Source: Lamellibrachia satsuma (Eukaryota; Annelida; Polychaeta; Sabellida; Siboglinidae). Taken from it: 64,000 nt of DNA. Both the position numbers and the translations under genes were made by a program. The stretch covers positions 1,596,001 to 1,660,000 of the forward strand of contig BSQZ01000002.1 of the NCBI GenBank assembly GCA_033239005.1, in the 5' to 3' direction. The notes beneath the pieces were generated by a model. It worked only from the letters and a program-made list of their open reading frames with translations. It was not told where the DNA came from and made no database searches. Shown piece by piece: positions 41,897-53,858 of the stretch. Position 1 is the stretch's first letter; every line of letters begins with the position of its first letter.

Positions 41897-42330
41897 GGGT
41901 ACGGACCATAGTCACTGTTCCCATAAACCATTATAACGTTCTTGTGCCTCATTGAAAATGTATCCTACAATTTTTTGTCGCAGCACATGCGAGACCCACT
42001 AAGACACCCAGTGTGTGAAATTCGTGAAAATTACATACCTTCTTTTCGCACTAATTGCTTCAATGCATGACACCCCTGCATTTCTGCCAAGAAATTCCCC
42101 GGTTTCCAAACTATGAGTACATCCTGCCTAATGGCCACTGTGTCCTTACGCAATAGGTATATCAACCGACAAATTGCATCATTTCAAATCTCAGATGCTA
42201 CTGTGCACAAAAACATCATTTACACTCACACAATTTCTGATCTCACTAATACACCCAAACTGCACAATTATTTTTTCCTATGCACTCTTTATATGTAATG
42301 GTGGATGCATTCTGGCTGTGGTCCGTGCCC
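41897..42330. mobile_element. MITE-like element, second full copy, 434 bp
   Basis: Ends GGGTACGGACCATAGTCAC and GGCTGTGGTCCGTGCCC match the termini of 16336-16790. The internal exon-like block is conserved (KDTVAIRQDVL in one frame, KPGNFLAEMQGCHALKQL in another) but frameshifted. Flanks GTAGAC and AGACAT share AGAC, a possible 4-base target duplication. Confidence 0.8.
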
Positions 42331-43277
42331 AGACATGTTCCTGTGAAGGACTAACTTCCGACGAAACCTAGCGGATTAGTTTGGTGTAGGTACATTTCGT
42401 AACCTGACAGATGGCGACACTCGTGCAGAGCATGTCAAGTAAAAATAAGGATTTCAAACCAAGCAAAAAGCCACGTCTGGTGATAACAAGATTGGAGTTG
42501 TTGACCATAACAATCGTTATAGATCATAATAAATAATACACGGTTCTTTTAGTACACACATACACTGTTGAGCATGATACAAGACAACCCAGTATTACAT
42601 TAGTTAATGGTGCAGTGCAAGAGTGGCATCCATCCACAATGTACAGGACTTATTCGGATAATAAATAAACCGCAATAGGGAATATATTTAAATGGTAAAC
42701 AATTGTATATTACTGGTACTTTGAAGCCTAGTTGATGCACAGAAATCAGATACTTTTATTGATATCTCTGTAACTTACTTTTTAAATAAAGAAATGGAAA
42801 AGACGTGACTCAGTGAGAAATTGTGCAGTTGGTTATATAAGCATGCTTAAAAAATATCAAGGCACAAACTCCAGTTGTTTATGTTCAGATAAATATATCG
42901 ACTATTAAAATATATTGTTAAAATGTATATTAAAAAAAAAATTGTTAATGCAAAAACGTATTTGTGAATCTCGACTGCAATTTCAAACCGTCTAAACGAA
43001 GCCAACATCAGCAGCATCAAGCAAACAACAAGTTGACACTCATTCATTGACATTGTTCACCTGATTCTTGAGGATTGTCGAAGCAATTCTAAGTAGGTTT
43101 AAGCATGCCCATTTGGCATTCCCCCGTGGCAGAAAATCAGATTTTTTTATAAACATAATATACATATGAACTGCTGCATGTTGGATTTCACTAAAGCTAA
43201 CTTCTGTTTAAAATTTTCAATTCTCAAAAACGTCAGCTTTTCTACATCACATTGGCTCAACAAACTTGGCTACTTAC
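42331..43277. other. No recognisable gene
   Basis: AT-rich. It lies downstream of the SEA-gene membrane exon, so a final exon could be hidden here, but none is evident. Confidence 0.45.
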
Positions 43278-46200
43278 AATGCTCTGTGCAGCGGCTGCTG
43301 GGGCAGCCTTGTTCACAAGGGGTGGCATATCTCCCAAAAACGCGTTACTACATCCAATCTTTGTGTGCTTCTTGTGGACGCAGTACACAATGAAGACGGT
43401 GCCAAAAGTGATTGCAATGGTGCCCAGCAGAGACCCAAGGATGATGGCAACAAGCAGCGAAATAGCTGTGAGAAGCAACACATAATATTAGGGAATAACA
43501 CACTGTTTGTTGATGTAACGACAGTGCTACCAGCAAGATAACATTATCTGGCTGGTAACCCGTGACATCAACAAGTAGTTTGTTATTCCCATTATATAAG
43601 GACTGATTAAAATTTTAACATACGTTTTCACTTCCTATGTTTGCAAACATGCAGCTGGGGGCCGATTTCATGAGCATTCATATCATACAAAGGTTGAATT
43701 CTCAGAACAAGGTAGTTTTATTGCCGTGCATACAATAACACGCAGCTGCCTCATTCTGAAAATCCTTGTTAAGCCTACGTTTCTTAATAATGTAAGATAT
43801 TACATAAAATTGGTTACATGGGGTGTGGGGGTAGCAGCTGTTTTGCGCAAGGTCATGCAATGATTTCTCAAAATATTGTTTATTTTCCGACCACAGTACG
43901 TATGGGTGCTTGCTTTAAGTGATCACAGTTCGTAAAGGTGCTTGCTTTAAGTGATCACAGTTCTTAAGGGTGCATGCTTTAAGTGACCACAGTATATAAG
44001 GTTGCTTGCTTTAAGTGATCCCAGTTCTTAAGGGTGCTTGCTTTAAGTGATCACAGTTCTTAAGGGTGCATGCTTTAAGTGATCACAGTTCTTAAGGGTG
44101 CTTGCTTTAAGTGATCACAGTTCTTAAGGGTGCTTGCTTTAAGTGATCACAGTTCTTAAGGGTGCTTGCTTTAAGTGATCACAGTTCTTAAGGGTGCTTG
44201 CTTTAAGTGATCACAGTTCATAAGGGTGCTTGCTTTAAGTGATCACAGTTCTTAAGGGTGCATGCTTTAAGTGACCACAGTTCTTAAGGGTGCATGCTTT
44301 AAGTGACCACAGTTCGTAAGGGTGCTTGCTTTAAGTGATCACAGTTCTTAAGGGTGCATGCTTTAAGTGACCACAGTTCGTAAGGGTGCTTGCTTTAAGT
44401 GATCACAGTTCTTAAGGGTGCATGCTTTAAGTGACCACAGTATGTAAGGTTGCTTACTTTAAGTGATCACAGTTCTTAAGGGTGCATGCTTTAAGTGATC
44501 ACAGTTCTTAAGGGTGCATGCTTTAAGTGACCACAGTTCGTAAGTGTGCTTGCTTTAAGTGATCACAGTTCTTAAGGGTGCATGCTTTAAGTGACCACAG
44601 TATGTAAGGTTGCTTACTTTAAGTGATCACAGTTCTTAAGGGTGCATGCTTTAAGTGATCACAGTTCTTAAGGGTGCATGCTTTAAGTGATCACAGTTCT
44701 TAAGGGTGCATGCTTTAAGTGATCACAGTTCATAAGGGTGCTTGCTTTACGTGATCACAGTATGTTAGGGTGCTTGCTTTAAGTGATCCCAGTTCTTAAG
44801 GGTGTGTGCTTTAAGTGAACGCAGTTCGTAAGGGTGCTTGCTTTAAGTGATCCCAGTAGTTTTGCATTAAGATGGTTGAAGTGCCTGAAGTTTCCGAAGT
44901 TGCACACAGGTCGATGTAAATCAAAGTTTCATGTGGGAGTTGGGGGGGTCAGGTTAAATGACATAGGTCTTGTGTTGTACTGTCTCGATGCCTTAAGACC
45001 ATTTATAATCTTACATTATAATCAATGAACCCATAGATGCACAAACCTAAATAAAAATTTACATCTAATGAGCATTACATATCTTCATTGAAATTATTAC
45101 TGTAATACGAACAACTAGTAATACGAACAAAAACTAGTAATATGAACAACAAATAGTAATACGAATACAGCAGGTACCTACCTTTTTTCTCTTCTGCAAG
45201 AATGAAGACAAAACTCAAATATAATGGTTTATGGTGACAATAATCATCATTCATTCATATTTTACAGAGATGTGAAATAAAACCAGCCGTATATTGGACT
45301 AACTGAAATAAATAACTACAACAGATTCCAATAGACGCACATTGCGCCACTGTGAAGGCTTGGAGGCATGTTTATTAGTTTATTATACAAGGAAATCGGA
45401 AATGCCTATAAGACCCAATATTATACAACAATATTATCACAGCACTTAAGAACAGTATCGTTCATAACAAATTCTAAGTATCAATTCACATATCCTAATA
45501 ATATATAAAGTGCACTAATGAATTTATTTTAATTAATAAAAAACTTATTACTTTGCATTTGCTAGCTGCGGTTTTAAAAAGAAACATATTTCAATAGGTC
45601 AAGGAGACCGTTACAAAGACCACATTTTATTGGTATAGCAGCAACCCCTTTACTGAATTACAACACTACATGAAAATTAACACCTTTACACACTTTCCAT
45701 GAAAAACACATCAATCAAAATGATTCAACAATGAGATTAAGAGAATATCAAACAGAAGTTTTTTTAAGACATTAACTTCTCACAGAGGATGATAAATGAA
45801 TGGAACACATTACCTTCTGATTGTGTAAATGCTAGCCGCTGTGTGAAAATGCTTTAATTTTTTTTACATATATCTCATACAGACAGGTTACACATAGGTG
45901 TACAACTGTTGGACTCTCGTTAAGTCAGCCAATGCATTTAAATATTATGCAGAAATCATTGTTGCTACATGTCCAGTGACACTCACGTGAAGAAGATGTC
46001 GGTCATGTCCACCACACTGCCACCTACTGTTGAGTTACGGAACACAGCCAGCACCTGAACATAATCAATCAACCCATGTGGATTACAAAGTGTGGATTAC
46101 AATGTTAATTTATTTTTAAATAACACTTGTACCATTCTAAAACTAGTCTAGTTTTAACATCAATCGAAGGCTAAGTTGAAGGAGAGAACAAGCCAGCACG

Positions 46201-46961
46201 AAGACGAACCGCAAGACAGCCTAGACAACTTCGATCATCTAATTCTAATTTACTTTTACAAATGTCGGAACTAGAAATTTGCCGCAATGATTCTGGAACC
46301 CACTCCCTGTTAGCATTAAGTCTGTAGGAAATATAATAACATTTGCCATACACTAAAAATCTACCTGTCTAAACTCGCTTATCCTCCATATCTCCTCAAC
46401 ATATCACTCCAACTGTTTATAACTGGAACTGCTAATTAATTAGAAACTGCCTTACCCCTTTTGCTTTGGTCCTCTACTGAGCTTGGGCTTCCCGAGGATT
46501 TTAACGCAATAGAAGTGTTATATATTATATCAATACGAGGTAGTGGACAACTGGAGGCCTGCATATTGCATGATGGCGAGAACGTGGCAGGAGGATATAT
46601 ACAGCCCCCATGGGCTGTGGCTGATATAATGACAACTACTGCTTCAAAACACATACATATTCCACCTGACTTACATTTGTAATGGCTGACACTAGGGCTG
46701 TTAACAAAACACATGTTCAACACCCCGTATGCTACCAACAGGAAGGTTTTGGTTTAGCAATAACACTCAGGCTATGGGAACAGGATATATTAATAGGTTC
46801 TCCTACTAGAAAGATCTAGAAACAATCACACAAAGAAGTTACCTCTGCCTTGACATCACTTGAGAGACTCTTGTACTTTGTGCTACTGATATCGGCCAGT
46901 TCTGCCTCATATGTCTCACTGGTGATTCTCATGTGGCCTTGGTACTTGTATACGTCATGCT
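43278..46961 (-). CDS. SEA-domain single-pass membrane protein gene, partial
   Basis: Minus-strand exons: 46961-46843 (HDVYKYQGHMRITSETYEAE, then LADISSTKYKSLSSDVKAE), 46054-45987 (VLAVFRNSTVGGSVVDMTDI) and 43465-43278 (membrane exon). The first two join in phase 0 and together give the first half of a SEA domain (pattern LxDxSSxxYKxL, then VFxNS). The last exon encodes SLLVAIILGSLLGTIAITFG and TVFIVYC, a membrane helix, then a basic stop-transfer VHKKHTK and a tail ending in AAAAQSI before a donor GTAAGT (or SSQVC and a stop if unspliced). The phase between exons 2 and 3 does not close, and the second half of the SEA domain is missing, so at least one exon was not found. SEA domains are extracellular and often autoproteolysed, as in mucins. 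The gene looks undamaged where visible. Confidence 0.7.
43888..44858. repeat. 32-bp minisatellite, about 30 copies, with higher-order pattern
   Basis: Consensus AGTGATCACAGTTCTTAAGG then GTGCTTGCTTTA. Variants are TGATCA or TGACCA, and CTTGC or CATGC. A rarer monomer with GTATGTAAGGTTGCTTAC occurs at 44440 and 44600, exactly 160 bases (5 units) apart with matching neighbours, showing block duplication of 5-mers. It lies in an intron of the SEA gene. On the reverse strand the core AACTGTGATCA and GCACCCTTA equals that of the 28/36-bp array in the tandem unit. Confidence 0.95.
44859..45749. other. Intron sequence, possible microexon
   Basis: At about 45187-45198 on minus, CATTCTTGCAG-AAGAGAAAAAAG-GTAGGT could be a 12-nt microexon, but its length does not fix the reading phase between the SEA exons and the membrane exon. 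A phrase of the type AATACGAACAACTAGT repeats four times at 45103-45170. Confidence 0.35.
45750..45960 (+). mobile_element. L2-like LINE 3' scrap in SEA-gene intron
   Basis: The decayed reading RMINEWNTLPSDCVNAS matches the LINE C-terminus at 29771 (RTINEWNKLSTDCVTAS), and the tail ACTGTTGGACTCTCG matches that element's 3' flank. Confidence 0.7.
46140..46535 (+). mobile_element. CR1-type LINE 3' end in SEA-gene intron
   Basis: Decayed coding (NPLPVSIKSVGNIITFAIH) followed by the 3' signature TACTGAGCTTGGGCTTCCCG, AGGATTTTAACGCAATAGAA and a TATATTATAT tail. Same family as 23155-23410. Confidence 0.7.
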
Positions 46962-47029
46962 CTGTCCCATGAATACAGAGTCAATGAGATCAACATTATA
47001 CATATATATATATATAAAAAGAATGAATT

Positions 47030-48998
47030 CCAACTCGAACTTTAAAACAGGTTCACTGCTCTACAAGAACGGGATGATATTGACATTCTAAATGAAAACA
47101 TTACAGAAACGATCCAACAGACGGCGACAAGCATAGCCAAACAAAACACCAAACGGGACAAGTCTAGATTATCAACTCAAACAAGAGCACTAATGAAAAA
47201 ACGTAGAGAAATGGTAAAGAACACCGCTAGGGACTGCATAGAGTACACAGAGATATGCAAGACCCTCAAAAAGAAAGCGAAAGAAGACATCAGAAAACAC
47301 AACCTAGACACCATATAAAAAAACAATAGAGACATCAAAGAGCTTGAACAAGGTCAGAAGAACACACATCCTAGGCCAAAATAGACTAATAACACTCCTA
47401 GACAATCAAGGCAGAGAAATCCAAGACTAGGATAACATCTTAGAACAAATAGAAGAGTTTTACACCGAACTTTATGACAGCGACCAAACTGTAACAATAT
47501 GCACAGACCCAAGAGAAGTACCATCAGTAACAACATGGGAAGTAGAAGCCGCGCTAAAGAAGATAAAAAACGGGAAGGCAACTGGAAATGACCAAGTCAA
47601 CATCGAAACGTTTAAGGCAGGAGAGGATACCATCGACAAAGCCTTAGCTAAGCTGTATACAAAATGCATATCAGAAAGACGAATCCCCACTACCTGGAAA
47701 AATGCAAAGATGGTGATAATCTTCAAAAAAGGCAACCAAAATGACATAAAGAACTATAGGCCAATATGCTTGCTATTGAACATCTACAAGCTATTCACAC
47801 TATTCACACAAACAGCCAGACTGGACAGAATACTAGACGATAATCAACCCAGAGAACAGGCAGGAGTACTCAACAACAGATCACATCCATGTCATAAATC
47901 AACTGGAGAAGTGCCGTGAATTCAACATACCACTCTGTATAGCATTCATTGACTATGAGAAGGCCTTCGACTCAGTACAAACCCAGGCAATACTGTCTTC
48001 ACTCCAAGACCAAGGGATAGAAGATGCATACATACAACTCATGAAAGATATATACACAGACAGCTCTGTGACAGTACATCTTCACAAAGAGAGCGAGAAA
48101 ATAAACATCAAAAGAGGAGTGCGACAGGGGGATACCATCTCACCCAAACTATTCACATCAACACTCGAAAGTATCTTCAGAAGACTGCACTGGGAGAATG
48201 AAGGCCTGAAAATAGACGGAGAATATCTTAAGCATCTCCGTTTCGCAGACGACATCTTCCTGTGCACCGAAACACCACAAGAACTAGAAATAATGCTACA
48301 AGAACTTTGCGACGAAAGTAACCTAAGTGGCTTGAGGATGAACATCTCAAAAACAAAAATAATGGTGGAAGACAACACCCCAATATACGTTAATAACACT
48401 CAGATAGAGAAAGTGGAGAGTTACATATACCTAGGCCAACGTTTTAGCCTTAGGGACAAGAACCAAGACAAGGAAATCCTATGACGAATCACAACCGGCT
48501 GGACAGCATATGCAAAAAATCGCGACATCTTCAAAAGTAACTTCGCTATCTGTCTAAAAAGAAAGGTTTACAACTCGTGTGTACTGCCAGCTATGACATA
48601 CGGTGCTGAAACATGGTCACTCACAAAACAAGCTCAGAAAAACTAGCGGCTGCGCAGACAAAAATGGAGAGGAGTATGCTTAATATAACATACCATGACA
48701 GAAAGACAAACACCTGGGTGAGAGCAAAGACAGGAGTCACAGACGTGATAAAAACAACCAGAAGAATGAAGTGGTCTTGGGCAGGACACATCAGCCGACT
48801 CAAAGATGACAGATGGACAAAGCGCATTACCACCTGGAAACCATACAGAAGGAAGAGATTACGAGGAAGACCAGCAAACCGATGGAGAGACGATTTGGAT
48901 GAGTACTGGAATGAAACCACCTGGCAGAGAACAGCACAAGATAGGCAAACTTGGAAACAACATGGTGAGGCCTTCGCCCCAACCATGGGACAATATGG

Positions 48999-49002
<4 letters not shown>
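47030..49002 (+). mobile_element. RTE-type LINE, 5' truncated, broken reverse transcriptase
   Basis: Plus strand in several frames: SIAKQNTKRDKSRLSTQTRA, KIKNGKATGNDQVNIETFKA, KNYRPICLLLNIYKLFT, IPLCIAFIDYEKAFDSVQTQ, GVRQGDTISPKLFTSTLESI, catalytic [41 protein letters not shown], then [20 protein letters not shown] and [19 protein letters not shown], ending at a TGA (49000-49002). It matches the endonuclease-reverse transcriptases annotated as RTE in arthropods and molluscs. The endonuclease domain is missing and at least four frame breaks or stops are present. The stop is immediately followed by (TA)n, as expected for an RTE 3' microsatellite tail. Confidence 0.92.
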
Positions 49003-49063
<61 letters not shown>

Positions 49064-49096
49064 ATATGTGTATATATGTATATATGTATATATGTA

Positions 49097-49175
<79 letters not shown>

Positions 49176-49219
49176 GTATATATATGTATATATATGTATA
49201 TATATGTATATATATATAT
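49003..49219. repeat. (TA)n microsatellite at the RTE 3' end
   Basis: About 215 bases of TA with GTATATATGTATA interruptions that themselves repeat. It begins at the RTE stop codon (GGCTGATATATATA), so it was probably seeded by retrotransposition. Confidence 0.97.
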
Positions 49220-49683
49220 TATTGTGCTTGCCAAACAACACTAAATTCTATTTTGGCTGTGCCTGAGTTACGTATTGCATGTAACATAGAACTGTTTCAA
49301 AATAGTTATTATGACACCAACTTGTAACTTATACTGTATGCAATAACATATAACTGCAAGCGGACTCGATATACATGCATTAAATTCATGTTGTACCTTT
49401 CTTCAATTTGAATCTTGAATCTAAATGTTGAATTTTAATGTTGACTCTGAATGTTGAATTTGAATCATTCAGCACAGGAAGTATTCAACCACGTTAGTTT
49501 AATGTACACAACCTTTATCAAACAACCAATCATTTACTTTATTAGGTACTTAATCTATCAGTCATACAATTTACAAACTGTTGTTTATCAACTAATTAGA
49601 GTATAAACATTGTAATGAACTGAGCACAAGAACCAACAAAACATGTCAATCTGGTGCCTAAATATATCTATGTATATATCTAG
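49220..49683. other. No recognisable gene
   Basis: Unique AT-rich sequence, with a TGAATNTTGAAT-type repetition near 49407-49465. Confidence 0.45.
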
Positions 49684-49866
49684 GATCACAGCCTGGGTGG
49701 ATAACGTTGTAAACAGCCTGGGTGGACAACCTTGTAAACAGCCTGGGTGGACAACCTTGTAAACAACCTGGGTGGACAACCTTGTAAACAGCCTGGGTAG
49801 ACAACCTTGTAAACAACCTGGGTGGACAACCTTGTAAACAACCTGGGTGGACAACCTTGTAAACTA
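49684..49866. repeat. Minisatellite, 25-bp unit, about 7 copies
   Basis: Unit GCCTGGGTGGACAACCTTGT plus AAACA, with A/G and T/A variants (AACCTGGG, GGGTAGAC). Open frames across it on minus (QGCPPRLFTRLSTQVV) are shadows. Confidence 0.93.
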
Positions 49867-50675
49867 CTGGAAATAAGTAGGAAACCCTTAAACACGCACG
49901 TCCAACCCTATTGCGAACTAGCATTGTAACTCTATCCAGGGTTGAAAAAACCATGATTTTTTTTATTTAAAAAATCGGATTTATTTGATTTAATTCGGAT
50001 TTTTTAAAATCTGGTATATATACATTTATATGGATGTTTATATTTATAAACTCTTTCAAACGTGTTCTATTCAAATCGATTTAAGTACTTGTCTTAACAG
50101 AGGGTACATGATTTTTGCTTATATAAAGACATTAGACAATGTCCACAAAGCCTCACCCTTGTAGTTGCATAATCTGTCTTGGAAAGGAAAGCATGCTGTA
50201 TGACGTGTATGTCTGTGGCTGTAGCAGCGCTAATTATTGTTTGCTTATAGGGTGGATTAGCACCTGACCAGGGCTCTGTGTACTCTAAGGGTCTCCAACC
50301 AGACTGCAAACTGGTACAGTATTTAGCCCAGACTTACTTGAGTCAACATACTGAATTGGTAACAACTAGCACAAGTTTTAGGTGCACTTTAACTCAGGGC
50401 TTCTGACTTGAAAAGATACTTGCTCTGGAAGACAAGTTTGTGTGGCTTCACTGCATTCAGAAAGGGAATAGCTCAAACACACACAATGTCGTAAAATATT
50501 TTACTGTCAGGCTATCTGGTTTCAATACAGCTACACAAGTGTGCGCACTTTGTGCTTTTGCATTAAAAAAACATACAAAACTTTGTTGATCTCGATGCTT
50601 GTAAACAATTATTTGTGTTAAATTCATATAAATCAGCAATTAAAAAATCGGAAGTAAAAAAAATAAAAACAAATC
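49867..50675. other. No recognisable gene
   Basis: AT-rich, with an AATCGGATTTATTTG / AATTCGGATTTTTT imperfect repeat near 49970-50010. Confidence 0.45.
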
Positions 50676-50966
50676 AGAAACAACTCACCTTCCCTGTGGA
50701 ATAGTTAGGTCAGCTCACTAGGCCATATCAGATAACAGCTGGGCCTGTCCAGGATTTTCTCAACTCCCAATAGATGTGTGCTCTTCACATGGACTTGAGT
50801 AAAGGTGGCTGTGTCTAATTAACTGAAATAAACAAAGGTTGACTGCTATGTAATTATATCATAATGTGACTTGTTCTGCTTTGATGTAACTTATCAGATG
50901 GAGGCTGCACTAGTGTGAATATGTCCCCACCCCCCCCCAATATACTGGTCTCCTGTCACTGTTATC
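50676..50966 (-). repeat. Local duplicate with exon-like block, copy 1
   Basis: Matches 51330-51624 (offset 656). On minus it contains a 134-nt block (50822-50689) with acceptor TTGTTTATTTCAG and donor GGGAAG-GTGAGTTG, both kept in copy 2. One frame is open for about 38 codons (FTQVHVKSTHLLGVEKILDR) and then stops in both copies, so a non-coding exon or a decayed coding exon are both possible. Confidence 0.6.
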
Positions 50967-51329
50967 TGTTGTTGTTGGAGTTGCTTACATACACAAGGAA
51001 CCACCACCTGTGCTGAACACACATATATGAGCTACTTCAGCTTGAGACAGTCTGTATTCTAGTACGACACTCGAATACACTCACTTTTTCAGCTCGCTCG
51101 AATGAACTTGTAACATCATTTTTGGAATAGTCGAGCATGTGTTCTGTAATCAAATTCTATATAGCCAGTTGTTATTCCATACTGAAAATTATAATAACTT
51201 TTTTACCTGGTGCCACAAAACACCTATGTAAACAGACCCAAATATCACCTTCCAGTGTGGATTACTGAAAAGCCAGACACCTCAACTTGTCGAATTGCAT
51301 AACATTGCATAACCTACTTAATGGAGTCC

Positions 51330-51624
51330 TCAGAAACAACTCACCTTCCCTGTGGAACAGTTAGGTCAGCTCACTAGGCCATATCAGATAACAGCTGGGC
51401 CTGTCCAGGATTTTCTCAACTCCCAATAGATGAGTGCTCTTCACATGGACTTGAGTAAAGGTGACTGTGTCTAATTAACTGAAATAAACAAAAGTTGACT
51501 GCTAAGTAATTCTATTATAATGTGACTTGTTCTGCTTTGATGTAACTTATCAGAGGGAGGCTGCACTAGTTTGAATATGTCCCCACCCCCCCTAATATAC
51601 TGGTCTCCTGTCACTGTCACCTGG
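51330..51624 (-). repeat. Local duplicate with exon-like block, copy 2
   Basis: Second copy; the exon-like block is 51478-51345, again 134 nt with the same splice signals. It ends about 100 bases before the Mutator-like coding region, so that element may have inserted next to or into this duplicate. Confidence 0.6.
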
Positions 51625-51699
51625 GTTCTCAGGCAGATTAGACGTCTTTGCATTCAGATAACGGTTTTGTCACTTTCATTAGTCATTTTACTTGGATTT

Positions 51700-53858
51700 A
51701 CCTGGGATTTTACAATAGAGGAGACAACACATGACAGTAGTAGTAATAGTAGAAAGAGTGAGGAGAAATGTCCACCTGCTGGTGGAATTAAGATGAAGAT
51801 TGGCAGCTTCAAGACCGGCCACTGTTACCACAAACCATCAGATGCAGCAATCCAACAGGAACCCAGTGGGGTTAGCAGTGGGGTTTGGTTGCCACGGCTA
51901 AGCCAGGATGACTTTGACAGAGTGGTGCAAACCACTCCTTCAGGATTGCTGGCAGTTTCCGACGCAGAGGGCCGGCCAGGCACAAGTAAAATTCTACACA
52001 GACAGATACTCATGCAGTTTCTGAAATGCGACTACTTAGTGTGGACAAAAATGCAGCAATGTGGAATGATTGCTTTAAAGAGCATGCTAGCAGATAGGAC
52101 ACATGTATTCTTCCACACTTCGAAGTACATGAGAAAAAATTTGGTTTGTGTTGACAACAGTCATTGTCCTGTACAGCCTGTCACTACAAGTCACGTATGT
52201 ACAAGCTGTATTCCGAAGTAAACACGGGCAGTCGTGGTCAGAAACCGTGTGCTCCAAATGTAGCCATCCATGTAGGACTACAAGATACAACGATGGGAAA
52301 CACAAAGTTGCGACACATTCTGGCAACAAACACACCTCCCCCAAGTCGAAGCGGGATGCAAAGGACATCCAACTGGGTTGCCACAATTACTTCTCAGTCC
52401 ACAACTGATGACCTACAGCAGAAGAGGGAAAAAACCAGAGAGATAAATATTCTGCGTGGTCTTCCAGCAAACGCACCAATCAATATAAGAATGGATGTGA
52501 GGTACAACTCAACATCCCTGAAAAACAGCTACGGTTGTGGACATAGTGCAAGTCAAGCAGTGGGAACCGCGATTGAACGGCAGACGGACAAGCATGAGAT
52601 TCTAGGTTTTCACATGGAGAACAATCTATGTAAACTAGGCTCATCACTTCGCAATCACGGTCAAAACGTGTAGTGCCCAGGCCATCGAGGATGTGCAGCC
52701 ACGATTCGTGTGGTCGATCCAATATCAGAATATGAAATAGGCTGTCAAATCGGAGTGAGCTTTGCCCAGCAACAGGTCGGACTAAAATTTGTTGTAACAG
52801 ACGGTGATGCGAAAGCATTTCATGGATTACAGGATGCCATGCCAACAGTCGCGGCAGAACGGAAGGCTGACACAACACATCTCGGTCAGACACAGTTCTG
52901 ACATATCATGAGAGCATCTTTCTCATCCAGAATGTTCCCGGGAGAGAATGCCATGGTGAGAGCTGAAAACAAGAAAATGTTTGCAGAGGATGTAAGAACA
53001 CGATGCCAGAAAATCTACACAGATATGCACACACTTTATGCTGGTGACATTAGAATGATAACTACTAAGATGCCAAAGATAATCCAGGCAACACTGGACT
53101 GGCTCATGTCAGAACTGGTTGAAAGGTTGTCCACCGACATGGAATTGTCTGTCGTGGAGGCAAGCGAAACAACTGGTGGAAAAGGTCACAGCATTTGAAG
53201 GCATGTGGCCTGACACGAATGAATATGACAGATAAAGACCGAGCAACACTTGAAGGATTAATAGAAATGCAACTGAGAAATTCAGCACTCCAGATGACAC
53301 GACACAGACTTACAACTGACAAGAATGAATCCATTAACCGATCATTCAGAGCTTCATTGCCGAAGAATGCTAAATTCAGTAGAAATGCACATGGACGAGT
53401 GAGTTCAGCGATCGAATGCATAAATTATGGAGCGGGGAATTCAATGCTGCGCAAGTTGGAGAACGTACATTGTCCTATTATGAGAGGTGGACAGGTCTCT
53501 AGAGCTGTCAAGCAAATCCAGCATGAGGTGGAATACCAGAGACAATACAAACGTCGATCATCGGTGCATCTGCATATCCATCATACCAAGTTAAAATGCA
53601 TGCAGAACTACTTCGAATCAAAAAGAAACCGCCGTCCAGAAGATCGATACATGAAGTGTCAGCTTGATCCAAAACCAGCTACTCGTAAAGGGAAGAAAAG
53701 GCCAGTTTGAGAAATGCCAGCAGCAGTAGTTAAGCCAGTGGTCACAAGGAGTCGACGCAGAAAGATAACACTGCCAACTGCAAACAGGGAAGATCATCCT
53801 TATTCATTGCGATCACGAAAGTCTGCTGATCACAGTTATGCCAGCAGAAAGTAGAGGG
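51700..53858 (+). pseudogene. Mutator-like transposase gene, nearly full length but broken
   Basis: Motifs in order: KIGSFKTGHCYHKPSDA and GVWLPRLSQDDFDRVVQTTP (51790-51950), CTACHYKSRMYKLYSEV (52165-52220), NAPINIRMDVRYNSTSLKNS (52470-52530), GHSASQAVGTAIERQTD, CPGHRGCAATIRVVDPISEY, KFVVTDGDAKAFHGLQDAM (52790-52845), ADTTHLGQTQF, FSSRMFPGENAMVRAENKKM, LYAGDIRM, TDKNESINRSFRASLPKNAK, YGAGNSMLRKLE, and a tail HPYSLRSRKSADHS. This is the Mutator-like transposase domain family. The Asp residues of MDVRYN and TDGD are candidates for catalysis. Breaks: frame changes near 52020, 52160 and 53150, and in-frame stops after GQNV (TAG, 52671), after TQF (TGA, 52900) and after KRPV (TGA). Inactive as read. 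It faces the minus-strand endonuclease gene tail to tail. Confidence 0.88.

Noticed and set aside
43266..43541. Plus-strand frames over the membrane exon
   Set aside because: The minus strand has the splice acceptor, membrane helix and stop-transfer signature; the plus frames have none.
49588..49954. Minus-strand frames with QGCPPRLFTRLSTQ repeats
   Set aside because: Shadows of the 25-bp minisatellite in rotating frames.
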